From: Burkholderiales bacterium
Lineage (GTDB): Bacteria > Pseudomonadota > Gammaproteobacteria > Burkholderiales > SG8-39
NCBI GenBank assembly: GCA_919902965.1
Contig: CAKKSJ010000092.1
Span: 1-17,153, forward strand
Direction: 5' to 3'
Length of the DNA stretch: 17,153 nucleotides
Shown here piece after piece: positions 6,281 through 13,332 of this stretch (its first letter is position 1; each line of letters starts with the position of its first letter). Position numbers and translations under genes: made by a program. The notes beneath the pieces were generated by a model. It did not search any database. It saw only the letters and a list, made by a program, of their open reading frames with translations, and was not told the origin of the DNA.

Positions 6281-7714
6281 TCAGCGTGCAGAGGTGGAGG
6301 CGCGACTTGCGCCCGCGGCCGCCTGCGCCGGCGTGCGCCCTTCGCGCACCCCGGAGTCGCGCACGATGTCCGGGATCTGATGTTCCTGGCGCGTGGCCAT
6401 GATGTGCACGCCGGCGATGCCCGGTATTGCGCGTATCGCCTGGATCATTTCTATGCAGATCTTGCGCCCCTCCAGGTGCGCATCGGCCGCCTGCTCCAGC
6501 CGCCTGAGGACCTCGTCCGGAATGTACACCCCGGGCACCTTGCTGCGCAGCCAGCGCGCGGTCTTTGCCGAACCGAGAGGGCCGACGCCGATGAGGATAT
6601 GGCAGCGTTCGTGCAGACCCTCGTCGCGCACGCGCTGCATATAGGACTCGAGCAGGGCCAGATCGAAGCAGTATTGCGTCTGCACGAACTGCGCGCCCGC
6701 CGCGATTTTGCGTGCCAGCCGCATCGGGCGCATGCCGTAGGGCGGCGCAAACGGGTTGTCGGCGCCGCCGAGGAACAGCCACGGCACCGAACTCAGTTTT
6801 CTGCCGGAAAGAAAGCGGCTTTCGTCGCGCATGACACGCGCCGTCTGCAGCAGGGACATGCTGTCCAGATCGAACACCGGCTTGGCGTCGGGATGGTCGC
6901 CCACCAGGGTGCTGTCGCCGGTGAGGCAAAGCAGATTGCGTATGCCCAGCGCCGCGGCGCCGAGTATGTCGCCCTGGATGGCGATGCGGTTGCGGTCGCG
7001 GCAGGTAATCTGCATCACCGGCTCGAAGCCGGCCTGCATCAGCAGTGCGGACACGCCCAGGCTGGACATGTGGCAATTGGCGCCGCTGCCGTCGGTGACA
7101 TTGATCGCGTCCACATTGCCGCGAAAGTGATCCAGGCGGGCGTACACCTCCGCCGGGTCGGCCGAATCCGGCGGGGAGAATTCGGCGGTGACGGCGAATC
7201 CCCCGCTCTCGAGGAGACGCTCGAAGCGACTGTCGGTCGCGGTCGCCGGCGCGCCGGACAGCGGCGCCGGCCCGTGCTCGCCGCGCGCGAGACGCATCCA
7301 GCTCGAACTGCCTGCGAAGCGCGCATTCGCCGGCGCATTGGGCAGCGGCGACAGGGCGGCCTCGCTCATGCCCTGCACGCCGAGCCAGCCTTCGACCCAG
7401 ACGCACTGCATGTCCGGATCGACCTCGCAGCCGCCGTCTTCGCGCACGCCGCCGCAGGGTCCGTTGCGCACGAACTTGGGGCAATTCATCGGGCAGGACA
7501 TGCCGTTCTTGGATAACAGGCACACGCCGCACATGCGGCAATCGAACATCAGGCCCTTCACGCTGCGCTCGAACGGAAGCAGCATGCGTTCGACGCGGGC
7601 GTAGCCCAGTTTGCGAAACAGCGGCGCGCAGTACGCCATGAAGGAACTGAAGCGCTTGTAGAAATACTCCAGCGTTCCCGAATGCCGTACCGACCAGCGC
7701 CGCAATGCGAGCAT
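6281..7714 (-). CDS. MetV-MetF fusion, methylenetetrahydrofolate reductase
   Basis: 477-residue fusion. Residues about 45-110 form a Cys-rich MetV-type (MTHFR_C) domain with eight cysteines (59, 62, 65, 74, 78, 87, 96, 104) in CRMCGVC and SCPMNCPK-type motifs, likely to bind an FeS cluster or zinc. Residues about 165-455 form the MetF TIM-barrel, with AEFSPPDS replacing FEFFPPKT and a TGD segment. In acetogens MetV and MetF are separate subunits of one enzyme; here they are joined in one chain. Expected role: interconvert methyl-THF and methylene-THF, most likely in the oxidative direction when methyl groups come from a substrate. It starts 3 bp after the RACo stop, with GGAG 8 nt before the ATG, so translation is coupled. 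It is clearly different from the housekeeping metF at 3005-3850. Confidence 0.88.
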   Translation of the reverse strand: MLALRRWSVRHSGTLEYFYKRFSSFMAYCAPLFRKLGYARVERMLLPFERSVKGLMFDCRMCGVCLLSKNGMSCPMNCPKFVRNGPCGGVREDGGCEVDPDMQCVWVEGWLGVQGMSEAALSPLPNAPANARFAGSSSWMRLARGEHGPAPLSGAPATATDSRFERLLESGGFAVTAEFSPPDSADPAEVYARLDHFRGNVDAINVTDGSGANCHMSSLGVSALLMQAGFEPVMQITCRDRNRIAIQGDILGAAALGIRNLLCLTGDSTLVGDHPDAKPVFDLDSMSLLQTARVMRDESRFLSGRKLSSVPWLFLGGADNPFAPPYGMRPMRLARKIAAGAQFVQTQYCFDLALLESYMQRVRDEGLHERCHILIGVGPLGSAKTARWLRSKVPGVYIPDEVLRRLEQAADAHLEGRKICIEMIQAIRAIPGIAGVHIMATRQEHQIPDIVRDSGVREGRTPAQAAAGASRASTSAR

Positions 7715-7717
7715 GTT

Positions 7718-9613
7718 CTATGCTCCGTCTGGCGCGATGACCGCGTCGGACAACTCGGTGGCCGCGACGAACATGTCCTGGAAATCGGCGCGGTTCGACA
7801 GTTCCACCACCCGCATCGATTGCGCCAGCTGGTGCGCACGGCGCCGCTCGCGCCGGTTGAACAGCGCCATGCGCGCGCCGTCGCCGGCGGCATTGCCTAT
7901 GGATTCGATACGCTCGACCGGCAGCGGCGGCACCAGGCCGATAGCGACGATGTCGCGCGGTTCCAGATGATTGCCGAAGGTGCCGGCAAGATAGATGTGA
8001 TCGAGCTGCGTCACGCCTTCTTCGCGCAGCAGTATTTCGATGCCGGCGCGCAGGGCGGCCTTGCCCAATTGCACCGCGCGCACGTCCTGCTGGGTGAACA
8101 CGATGTCGCGTCCGCTGCGGCTGCCCATCCCCGGCACCAGTAGCGCCTCGAGCTGGCGCGTTTGCGCCGATGCGCGGATGCGCGGATGCGATCCTGCCGC
8201 GGCGAAGGCGCCGTCGCTGCCGATCAGGCCGGCGCCGGCCAGCGCGGCGACGGTGGAGATGACCCCGGAGCCGCACAAACCCACCGGGCGCTTGTCGCGC
8301 TCGCCTTCGGGCGGTATCGCCGCCCAGCGCAGATTGCGGCCGTCTTCGACCCAGACCCGCTCGATCGCGCCCGGCGCCGCGCGCACGCCGCAGGCGATGT
8401 GCGCACCCTCGTACACCGGCCCGGTGGCGCAGGAGGTCGCCGTCAGAACCCCGTCCTTTGCCAGCACCACTTCGCCATTGGTGCCGATGTCCACCAGCAG
8501 ATTGTTGCCGCGGTAGAACTCCGGCCCGCGCGTGAGCACTGCCGAAACGGTATCGCCGCCGATGTATCCGGCGGGCATGGGCAGCACGAACACCGGCGCC
8601 CGCGGCAGCATTGCCAGCCCCAGGCTTGCCGCTTCCACTTCCACCCCGGCGGAGAGCACCGGCAGATAGGGCCCGCGGCCGAGCGGCGCCGGATTGATGC
8701 CGAGCAGGATGTGCTGCATGGTCGGATTGCCCACGACCACCGCATCCGCGATGTCGGTGAGCGCGACGTCCGCTTCCTGCGCCGCGTCCGCGACCATACG
8801 GTTGATTTCGTCGACCAGCAGCTTTTGCAGCGTGGCGAGCATTGCCACATCGCTGTAGATATGCGTCATGCGCGATATCACGTCTTCGCCATAGGCGGCC
8901 TGCGGGTTGCCCGCGGTGCGCACCGCGGCGATGTCGCCCCGCTCGAGGTTGCACAGGAACACGGCCACGGACGTGGTGCCGATGTCCAGCGCGAGGCCGT
9001 GCAGCGGCCGCGGCTTGCCGCGGCTGAGTTGCAGCACGCGCCGGTTCTGAATCGTGGCGCTGACCTCGCTGCTCGAATCGAAATCGGGCTCGCGGGAATA
9101 TTCGGCGAGCGCGGCGGGCGGCAGTTCGACCTTGCCTTGCCCGGCGCGTTCGAGCGCAGCGGTGATGCGCCCGGCAAGCGGGCGCAGCGGCTCGGCGTAG
9201 GCGCCTTCGATATCCAGCGCCACGCGTTTCACCGCGGGGGCAAGCGCGATGCGGGTCACGGTGTAGGGCTTGCGCGGCGGGCTTTTCAGCGCCTGGCTCT
9301 CGGGCGGGATGGCCACGCGCAGCGCGCCGCGCACTTCGGCCATGCAGGCCAGGCGATAATGCTTTCCCGCTTCAGCGCGGGGTAGCAGCGCGATTTCTTC
9401 CTCGCTGGCCGGGGCGAGCGCCGCTGCGTCCGCCGGATCGAGCTCTACCAGGCAGGAGCCGCATTTGCCGCGTCCGCCGCACACCGATTTGATGCCTACG
9501 CCGGCTTTCAAGGCGGCCAGCAGCAGATGCTCGCCTTCGGCCACCTGCGTCTGGCGTGAGTCGGGTAAAAAGGAAACGCCGATGCCGCCGGACCTGGGCT
9601 CAGGCTTCGTCAT
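7718..9613 (-). CDS. Reductive activator of corrinoid proteins (RACo-type, ASKHA domain)
   Basis: ATP-dependent reactivase that returns inactive cob(II)alamin on a corrinoid protein to cob(I)alamin. The N-terminal [2Fe-2S] ferredoxin domain has Cys45, Cys51, Cys54 and Cys90 (CGGRGKCGSC and LAC). A linker follows, then the ASKHA-fold ATPase part with LALDIGTTSVAV (207-218), VDIGTNGE, GLCGSGVIS and LAGTFGNHL. The 631-residue length is normal for RACo/RamQ-like proteins and unlike the RamA type with C-terminal 4Fe-4S clusters. It lies in the operon between the methyl-THF methyltransferase (37-bp gap) and MetVF. No strong Shine-Dalgarno sequence is seen before its ATG. Partners are presumably the small corrinoid protein (11565-12200) and the corrinoid domain of the fusion protein (15121-17043). 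Confidence 0.93.
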   Translation of the reverse strand: MTKPEPRSGGIGVSFLPDSRQTQVAEGEHLLLAALKAGVGIKSVCGGRGKCGSCLVELDPADAAALAPASEEEIALLPRAEAGKHYRLACMAEVRGALRVAIPPESQALKSPPRKPYTVTRIALAPAVKRVALDIEGAYAEPLRPLAGRITAALERAGQGKVELPPAALAEYSREPDFDSSSEVSATIQNRRVLQLSRGKPRPLHGLALDIGTTSVAVFLCNLERGDIAAVRTAGNPQAAYGEDVISRMTHIYSDVAMLATLQKLLVDEINRMVADAAQEADVALTDIADAVVVGNPTMQHILLGINPAPLGRGPYLPVLSAGVEVEAASLGLAMLPRAPVFVLPMPAGYIGGDTVSAVLTRGPEFYRGNNLLVDIGTNGEVVLAKDGVLTATSCATGPVYEGAHIACGVRAAPGAIERVWVEDGRNLRWAAIPPEGERDKRPVGLCGSGVISTVAALAGAGLIGSDGAFAAAGSHPRIRASAQTRQLEALLVPGMGSRSGRDIVFTQQDVRAVQLGKAALRAGIEILLREEGVTQLDHIYLAGTFGNHLEPRDIVAIGLVPPLPVERIESIGNAAGDGARMALFNRRERRRAHQLAQSMRVVELSNRADFQDMFVAATELSDAVIAPDGA

Positions 9614-9650
9614 GGCTGGTGGCAGGCAAGGTCAGCGATAGCCGGCGGGC

Positions 9651-10448
9651 TCAGGTGAGCCTGCCGTCCTGGAACGCTTCGATCAAATTCATGCAGTATT
9701 CGTCGCGGCCGAATACCGCTTCCGCGCCCAGCAGCGTGGACATCAACAGGGTATCGGTGGGATCGATGATGGCCGCGTCCATGCCATTGGCGATCGCACC
9801 TGCGAGGAAGCTGCGGTTGACGAGTTTGCGCGCCGGCAGGCCGTGGGAAACATTGGTCAGCCCGCAGATCGTGTGCACGCCCGGAAAACGCGCCATGATT
9901 TCGCGCATGGCTGTCACCGTGGCCAGGGCCGAAGTGGAGTCCGTGCCCACCGGAAATACCAGCGGGTCGACGTAAATGTCGTCAAGCGCCATGCCGCCCT
10001 TGAGCAACTGCTCGACCAGGCGCGTGGCAAGCTCGACTTTCTCCACGGCGCTGGCGGCGGGCACGCCCTCTCCCTGCGCCAGCGCAATGAGCTTTGCATT
10101 GTATTGGCGCGCAAGCGGCAGGATTTTTTCGAAGCGCTCGGGTTCCAGATTGATCGAATTGATCATCGGCCGCTCGCCCTTGATGCGCGCCAGCGCGGCA
10201 AGCAGCGCCTGCGGGTCCGGGCTGTCGAGACACAGCGGCAGTCGCGTTTCCGCTTGCGCGACGTCCACCAGCCAGCAAAGCAGCTCGGCCTCGCGGCCGG
10301 GGAAGGTGCCCCCGTTTACGTCGATGTAGTGCGCGCCGGCCGCCGCCTGAATGCGCACCTCGTTGGCTATCGCAGCGGCATCGAGCGCTTCCAGCGCAGC
10401 CCGGATCGCCTTGCGCGAGGCATTGACACGTTCGGCAACAATCAGCAT
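9651..10448 (-). CDS. Methyltetrahydrofolate:corrinoid methyltransferase (pterin-binding)
   Basis: AcsE/MetH-type TIM-barrel enzyme that moves a methyl group between methyl-THF and a corrinoid protein; the counterpart of CmuB or MtvA-type partners in other demethylation systems. The 265 residues match AcsE length. Pterin-site residues are recognisable: Asp75 (LCLDSPDP), Asn97 (MINSINLE), Asp161 (YVDPLVFPVGTD) and Asn199 (CGLTNVSHGLP). These sit almost at the numbering known for Moorella AcsE. GGAG lies 6 nt before the ATG. It follows the UroD-family methyltransferase by 16 bp. Together with the corrinoid protein and MetVF it links the corrinoid methyl group to the THF pool. Confidence 0.93.
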   Translation of the reverse strand: MLIVAERVNASRKAIRAALEALDAAAIANEVRIQAAAGAHYIDVNGGTFPGREAELLCWLVDVAQAETRLPLCLDSPDPQALLAALARIKGERPMINSINLEPERFEKILPLARQYNAKLIALAQGEGVPAASAVEKVELATRLVEQLLKGGMALDDIYVDPLVFPVGTDSTSALATVTAMREIMARFPGVHTICGLTNVSHGLPARKLVNRSFLAGAIANGMDAAIIDPTDTLLMSTLLGAEAVFGRDEYCMNLIEAFQDGRLT

Positions 10449-10464
10449 CCTCGTCTCCGTCGCC

Positions 10465-11541
10465 TCAATACTTGCCGTATTTCTTCAGCGCCTTCGACAT
10501 TGCCCAGACATTGTCGATCTTGCAATAGTCGGTCAGGCTGTTGGCGCTGCTGATCATGTAGCCGCCGCCCTTGCCGGCGGCCGCGATGCGTTCCTTCACC
10601 TCTGTGTCCACCTCCTCGGGGGTGCCGAGGGTGAGGGTGTAATCGAGGTCGATATTGCCGATCAGGCACACCTTGGAGCCATACTCCGCCTTCATCCTGC
10701 CCAGGTCCATCGCGGCGGGCTGGATCGGATGAATGGCGTTCATGCCCAGTTTGATCAGACCCGGGAGTATCGGAAACAGGTTGCCGTCGCTGTGGAAAGC
10801 CCAGGGTTTCTTCATCGCGTCGGCGACCATTTTCTGGTACGGGAAGAAAAATTCCTCGTACATTTCCATGTTGACCCAGGGCATCTTGGTATCGGCATGG
10901 TCGTCGTTGGCCCAGTAGAAATCGAGGTCCAGTTTGTTCAGGTTTTCGACTACCTGCACGGACCATTCGGAAAAACGCCGATGGATCTCTTTCACCAGGT
11001 CCGGGTCGTCGTAAAGCATGAGCGAGAACACGTCCAGCCCCATGCTCTCGATGGCGCTCGCCGTGCCGAGGCGGATGCGCGCATACACCGCGTAGTCCTC
11101 GCGGTACTGCTCGATCCATTTCGCTATCTGTTCGTAGCGTGCGGGATGGTTCGGGTCGGGCAGGAACTCGTCGAACAGCTTGAGGGAATCACGGTCGGTA
11201 AGCAGGCCTTTCTTGACGAAAGTGCGTCCGCTCGGTTCCACCCCCATGTCGGCGATCCAGGGCGGCACGAAGTCAAAAGTGATTTTCTTCGGAAAATAAA
11301 ACGATTCTTTCATCGATGCGGCGGTCTGCAGTGCCTGGCTGGCGGCGCCCGCGCGGCCGGTAGGGAAATGGTAGCCGAATCCGTCCATGCCCAAGGCGCG
11401 GCACAGTTCTCCGGGGGTGTAGTCGGTGCGTCCGCCCATGATCTGGATCTGCAGCACTTCCTCGATTTCGTTCTCGACCCACGGCACTTGATCGGGTTGG
11501 CCGCGGTGCAGGGCCGTCATTACGCGTTGTTTGGGTGTCAT
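10465..11541 (-). CDS. UroD-family corrinoid methyltransferase, stand-alone
   Basis: Member of the uroporphyrinogen decarboxylase superfamily in the group used as substrate:corrinoid or corrinoid:acceptor methyltransferases (MtaA/CmuA-related). The start ATG at 11541 (MTPKQRVMTALHRGQ) has GGGAG 8 nt upstream and gives 358 residues. The TIM-barrel motif after the central sheet reads HSDGN (250-254), followed by GNID (295-298) and SSANS (331-335). MtaA-type enzymes carry a zinc-binding His-x-Cys plus a later Cys; here the pair is His-Ser-Asp and the late Cys position is in a Ser/Ala/Asn run, so zinc-thiol chemistry is not expected. It follows the corrinoid protein by 23 bp. The substrate is unknown. 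Confidence 0.88.
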   Translation of the reverse strand: MTPKQRVMTALHRGQPDQVPWVENEIEEVLQIQIMGGRTDYTPGELCRALGMDGFGYHFPTGRAGAASQALQTAASMKESFYFPKKITFDFVPPWIADMGVEPSGRTFVKKGLLTDRDSLKLFDEFLPDPNHPARYEQIAKWIEQYREDYAVYARIRLGTASAIESMGLDVFSLMLYDDPDLVKEIHRRFSEWSVQVVENLNKLDLDFYWANDDHADTKMPWVNMEMYEEFFFPYQKMVADAMKKPWAFHSDGNLFPILPGLIKLGMNAIHPIQPAAMDLGRMKAEYGSKVCLIGNIDLDYTLTLGTPEEVDTEVKERIAAAGKGGGYMISSANSLTDYCKIDNVWAMSKALKKYGKY

Positions 11542-11564
11542 TTGCGTAGCTCCCTTCCCGCTGC

Positions 11565-12200
11565 TCAGTGCAGCAACTGGTTGCATTTCTCGACTGCGCC
11601 GTGCGCGTCCGAACCGTAAAAGTCTGCGCCGATCTCGTCGGCGAACTTCTGCGTCACCGGCGCCCCGCCGATGCCGATCATCACCTGTTTGCGCACCCCC
11701 GCGCTCTCCAGCGCCTGGATGGTCTTGCGCATGCTGTCCATGGTGAGGGTGATCAGCGCGCTCATCAGGATTAAGCGCGGCGCCTCCTTCTTCACTGCGT
11801 CGACGAAAGCCTCTGCGCTCACGTCCACGCCCAGATCGACGACTTCGTAGCCGCCGCCCTCGAGCATGATTTTGACGATGTTCTTGCCGATGTCGTGAAA
11901 ATCGCCCGCGACCGTACCGACTACCGCCTTTCCCTTCTTCTCGTAACTACCCTGCGCCAGGTAGGGTTTGAGCATCAGCAGCGCTTCGCTCATCGCACGC
12001 GCGCCGAGCATCATCTGCGGCAGGAAGAATTCGCCCGATGAATATTTCTCTCCCACCACCGACATCGCCGGGATCAGCGCGTCGTTCATCACCGTCTTGG
12101 CATCGATCCCCTCCGCCAGCGCGCGCTTCACCTCTTCGATCAACTCCACGCGCTTGCCCCTGATGCATTTCTCCTTGATCGTCTCGAGTATGTCCGCCAT
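11565..12200 (-). CDS. Corrinoid protein (methyl carrier, B12-binding)
   Basis: Small methyl-carrying corrinoid protein of the MtaC/MtbC/MtvC type, 211 residues. Residues about 1-88 form the helical cap with the usual GEKYSSGEFFLPQMMLGARAM segment. Residues about 92-211 form the Rossmann-like B12 domain with GDFHDIGKN (99-107), in which His102 is the lower cobalt ligand, plus the later ALITLTM and GIGGAPVTQKFADEIGAD. ATG at 12200 is chosen because GGAG precedes it by 8 nt; the frame stays open upstream to 12494, but that stretch overlaps the divergent promoter and is not protein-like. First gene of the operon, under the FNR-type promoter described separately. It probably delivers the methyl group from the UroD-family enzyme to the methyl-THF methyltransferase. 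Confidence 0.95.
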   Translation of the reverse strand: MADILETIKEKCIRGKRVELIEEVKRALAEGIDAKTVMNDALIPAMSVVGEKYSSGEFFLPQMMLGARAMSEALLMLKPYLAQGSYEKKGKAVVGTVAGDFHDIGKNIVKIMLEGGGYEVVDLGVDVSAEAFVDAVKKEAPRLILMSALITLTMDSMRKTIQALESAGVRKQVMIGIGGAPVTQKFADEIGADFYGSDAHGAVEKCNQLLH

Positions 12201-12249
12201 GGTCGTTTCTCCCTGATGTCCGCCCGCCTGAACCTTGGGGCAAGCATTT

Positions 12250-12258
12250 AATATATCA
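12250..12258 (-). promoter_or_regulatory. Extended -10 of the corrinoid operon promoter
   Basis: The minus strand reads TGATATATT, an extended -10 (TG-A-TATATT). It starts exactly 20 nt after the FNR-type box, placing the box centre about 42 nt before the predicted start near 12243, as in class II FNR promoters. The same geometry recurs before the fusion gene at 15121. Confidence 0.6.
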
Positions 12259-12267
12259 GTGATATAT
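12251..12267. promoter_or_regulatory. 17-bp palindrome, candidate GntR operator 1
   Basis: ATATATCA-G-TGATATAT is a perfect dyad of 8+1+8 bases. It overlaps the -10 of the corrinoid operon promoter, so a bound repressor would block RNA polymerase. TGATAT/ATATCA half-sites recur at 12409-12429, 14106-14119 and 17141-17150, with a looser version at 15027-15041. Confidence 0.6.
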
Positions 12268-12278
12268 GAGTTATGCAT

Positions 12279-12292
12279 TTGATCTGGATCAA
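12279..12292. promoter_or_regulatory. Perfect FNR/ANR/DNR-type box
   Basis: TTGATCTGGATCAA matches TTGAT-N4-ATCAA without a mismatch. It lies in the divergent region between the corrinoid operon and the PanB-like gene. The spacing to the minus-strand -10 fits direct activation of the corrinoid operon when oxygen is low, or by nitric oxide if the regulator is DNR-like. Confidence 0.75.
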
Positions 12293-12408
12293 ACCTCGCA
12301 ACGCCAGCGCGGCGCGCGGCCGCGCGCGGGTCCTGCCCGGGGCTTTGGCCGCCGGCTGCCGGGACGGGTTGGTCGCCCGGGCCACGCGCACACGCCTGGA
12401 CCGACAAT

Positions 12409-12429
12409 TGATATACTGGCTGCATATCA
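12409..12429 (+). promoter_or_regulatory. Promoter and candidate GntR operator 2 before the PanB-like gene
   Basis: TGATAT (12409-12414) and ATATCA (12424-12429) form an inverted repeat with a 9-base spacer. TGATATACT at 12409-12417 is also a good extended -10 (TG-A-TATACT), with no clear -35. Transcription would start near 12424, giving a very short leader before the Shine-Dalgarno sequence at 12440. A repressor bound here would block this promoter directly. Confidence 0.5.
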
Positions 12430-12450
12430 GACGTGGACCAGGAGGGCAAT

Positions 12451-13332
12451 TTGGCACAGGCAGCGGCAAGCGCGGAGCGGAAAAAGCGCAGCATTCAGGA
12501 AATCCGCGATTCCAAGACCAGCGGCGAGAAAATGGTGTACATGTCGGTGCCCGATTACACCGCCGCCAAGTGGGCTGAAACGGCGGGGGTCGACGTTGCC
12601 GTGGTCGGCGACAGCCTGGCGATGATTGCGCACGGCCATCCGAACACCATCCCGGCGACCATGGATATGATGGTGATGCACGCCGCCGCCATCCGCCGCG
12701 GCGCGCCCGCTACTTTCGTGCTCGGCTGCATGCCCTACCAGAGCTACAACACGATCGACCGGGCGCTGCTGAACGCGACGCGCTTCATGCAGGAGGCGGG
12801 CAGTGACGCGGTCAAGCCGCAGGGCGGAAAATCCCAGGCGCACATCCTCAAGGCGCTGGTTGACGCCGGCATCCCCACTGCCTCGCACATCGGCCTCACA
12901 CCGCATACCATAGCCATGTTCGGCGGCTTCAGGATCCAGGGGCGCAGCGCGGAGGCGGCAATGAAAATCCTCGGCGACGCGCTTGCCATCCAGGATGCGG
13001 GCTGCTTCATGCTCGAGTTCGAGGCGGTGCCGGCCAGGATCGCGGCAGTGATCTCGCGGCAGCTTGAAATACCCACCATAGGCATAGGCGCCGGCGTGGG
13101 CACCGACGGCCAGATCCTGCTATGCCACGATCTGCTCGGCGTATTCACCGATTTCAAGCCGAAATTCACCAAGCGTTACGCCAACCTGACCGAAGTCGCG
13201 GTGAGCGGCATCAAGGCCTATATCGCCGACGTGAAGGGCGGCACGTTTCCGGACGATGACCACAGCTACGGCGTGGATCAGAAGGAGTATGAAAAATTTC
13301 TCGACCTGGTCGAAAAGCGCAAGCACCAGTGA
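12451..13332 (+). CDS. PanB-like hydroxymethyltransferase paralogue with altered metal ligands
   Basis: TIM-barrel protein of the ketopantoate hydroxymethyltransferase family, whose classical members add a hydroxymethyl group from methylene-THF to 2-oxoisovalerate. Family blocks are VVGDSLAM (51-58), GHPNTIPATMD, SHIGLTPHTI and IGIGAGVGTDGQILLCHDLLG. By alignment to E. coli PanB, Asp45, Lys112 and Glu181 are kept (Asp54, Lys122, Glu191). The Mg-site Asp84 is Cys93 (VLGCMPY), and Glu114 is Gln124 (VKPQGG). It is therefore unlikely to be ordinary PanB. The TTG start is supported by AGGAGG 5 nt upstream (12440-12445); an upstream GTG at 12433 would place that site inside the gene. The stop overlaps the GntR start by 4 bp. 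Its place among THF C1 genes suggests a methylene-THF-linked reaction on another acceptor. Confidence 0.85.
   Translation: MAQAAASAERKKRSIQEIRDSKTSGEKMVYMSVPDYTAAKWAETAGVDVAVVGDSLAMIAHGHPNTIPATMDMMVMHAAAIRRGAPATFVLGCMPYQSYNTIDRALLNATRFMQEAGSDAVKPQGGKSQAHILKALVDAGIPTASHIGLTPHTIAMFGGFRIQGRSAEAAMKILGDALAIQDAGCFMLEFEAVPARIAAVISRQLEIPTIGIGAGVGTDGQILLCHDLLGVFTDFKPKFTKRYANLTEVAVSGIKAYIADVKGGTFPDDDHSYGVDQKEYEKFLDLVEKRKHQ

Noticed and set aside
2609..7516. Long plus-strand frames at 2609-4765 and 4880-7516
   Set aside because: Both are antisense to strongly recognised minus-strand genes (nitrilase, metF, ahcY, MetVF) and have shadow-type composition with no domain.
4908..8954. Very long minus-strand open frame (over 1300 codons) across ahcY, DUF1638, MetVF and RACo
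   Set aside because: It is out of frame with four clearly recognised proteins and is Arg/Ala/Gly-rich in the manner of a GC-rich shadow frame; it matches no family.
12201..12450. Cobalamin riboswitch before the corrinoid operon
   Set aside because: The divergent region was checked for the conserved B12-box; none was seen. The leader predicted from 12243 is also far too short.
12201..12494. N-terminal extension of the corrinoid protein up to 12494
   Set aside because: The frame stays open, but it covers the promoter, the FNR-type box and the divergent gene's start; the ATG at 12200 has a good ribosome site and matches family length.
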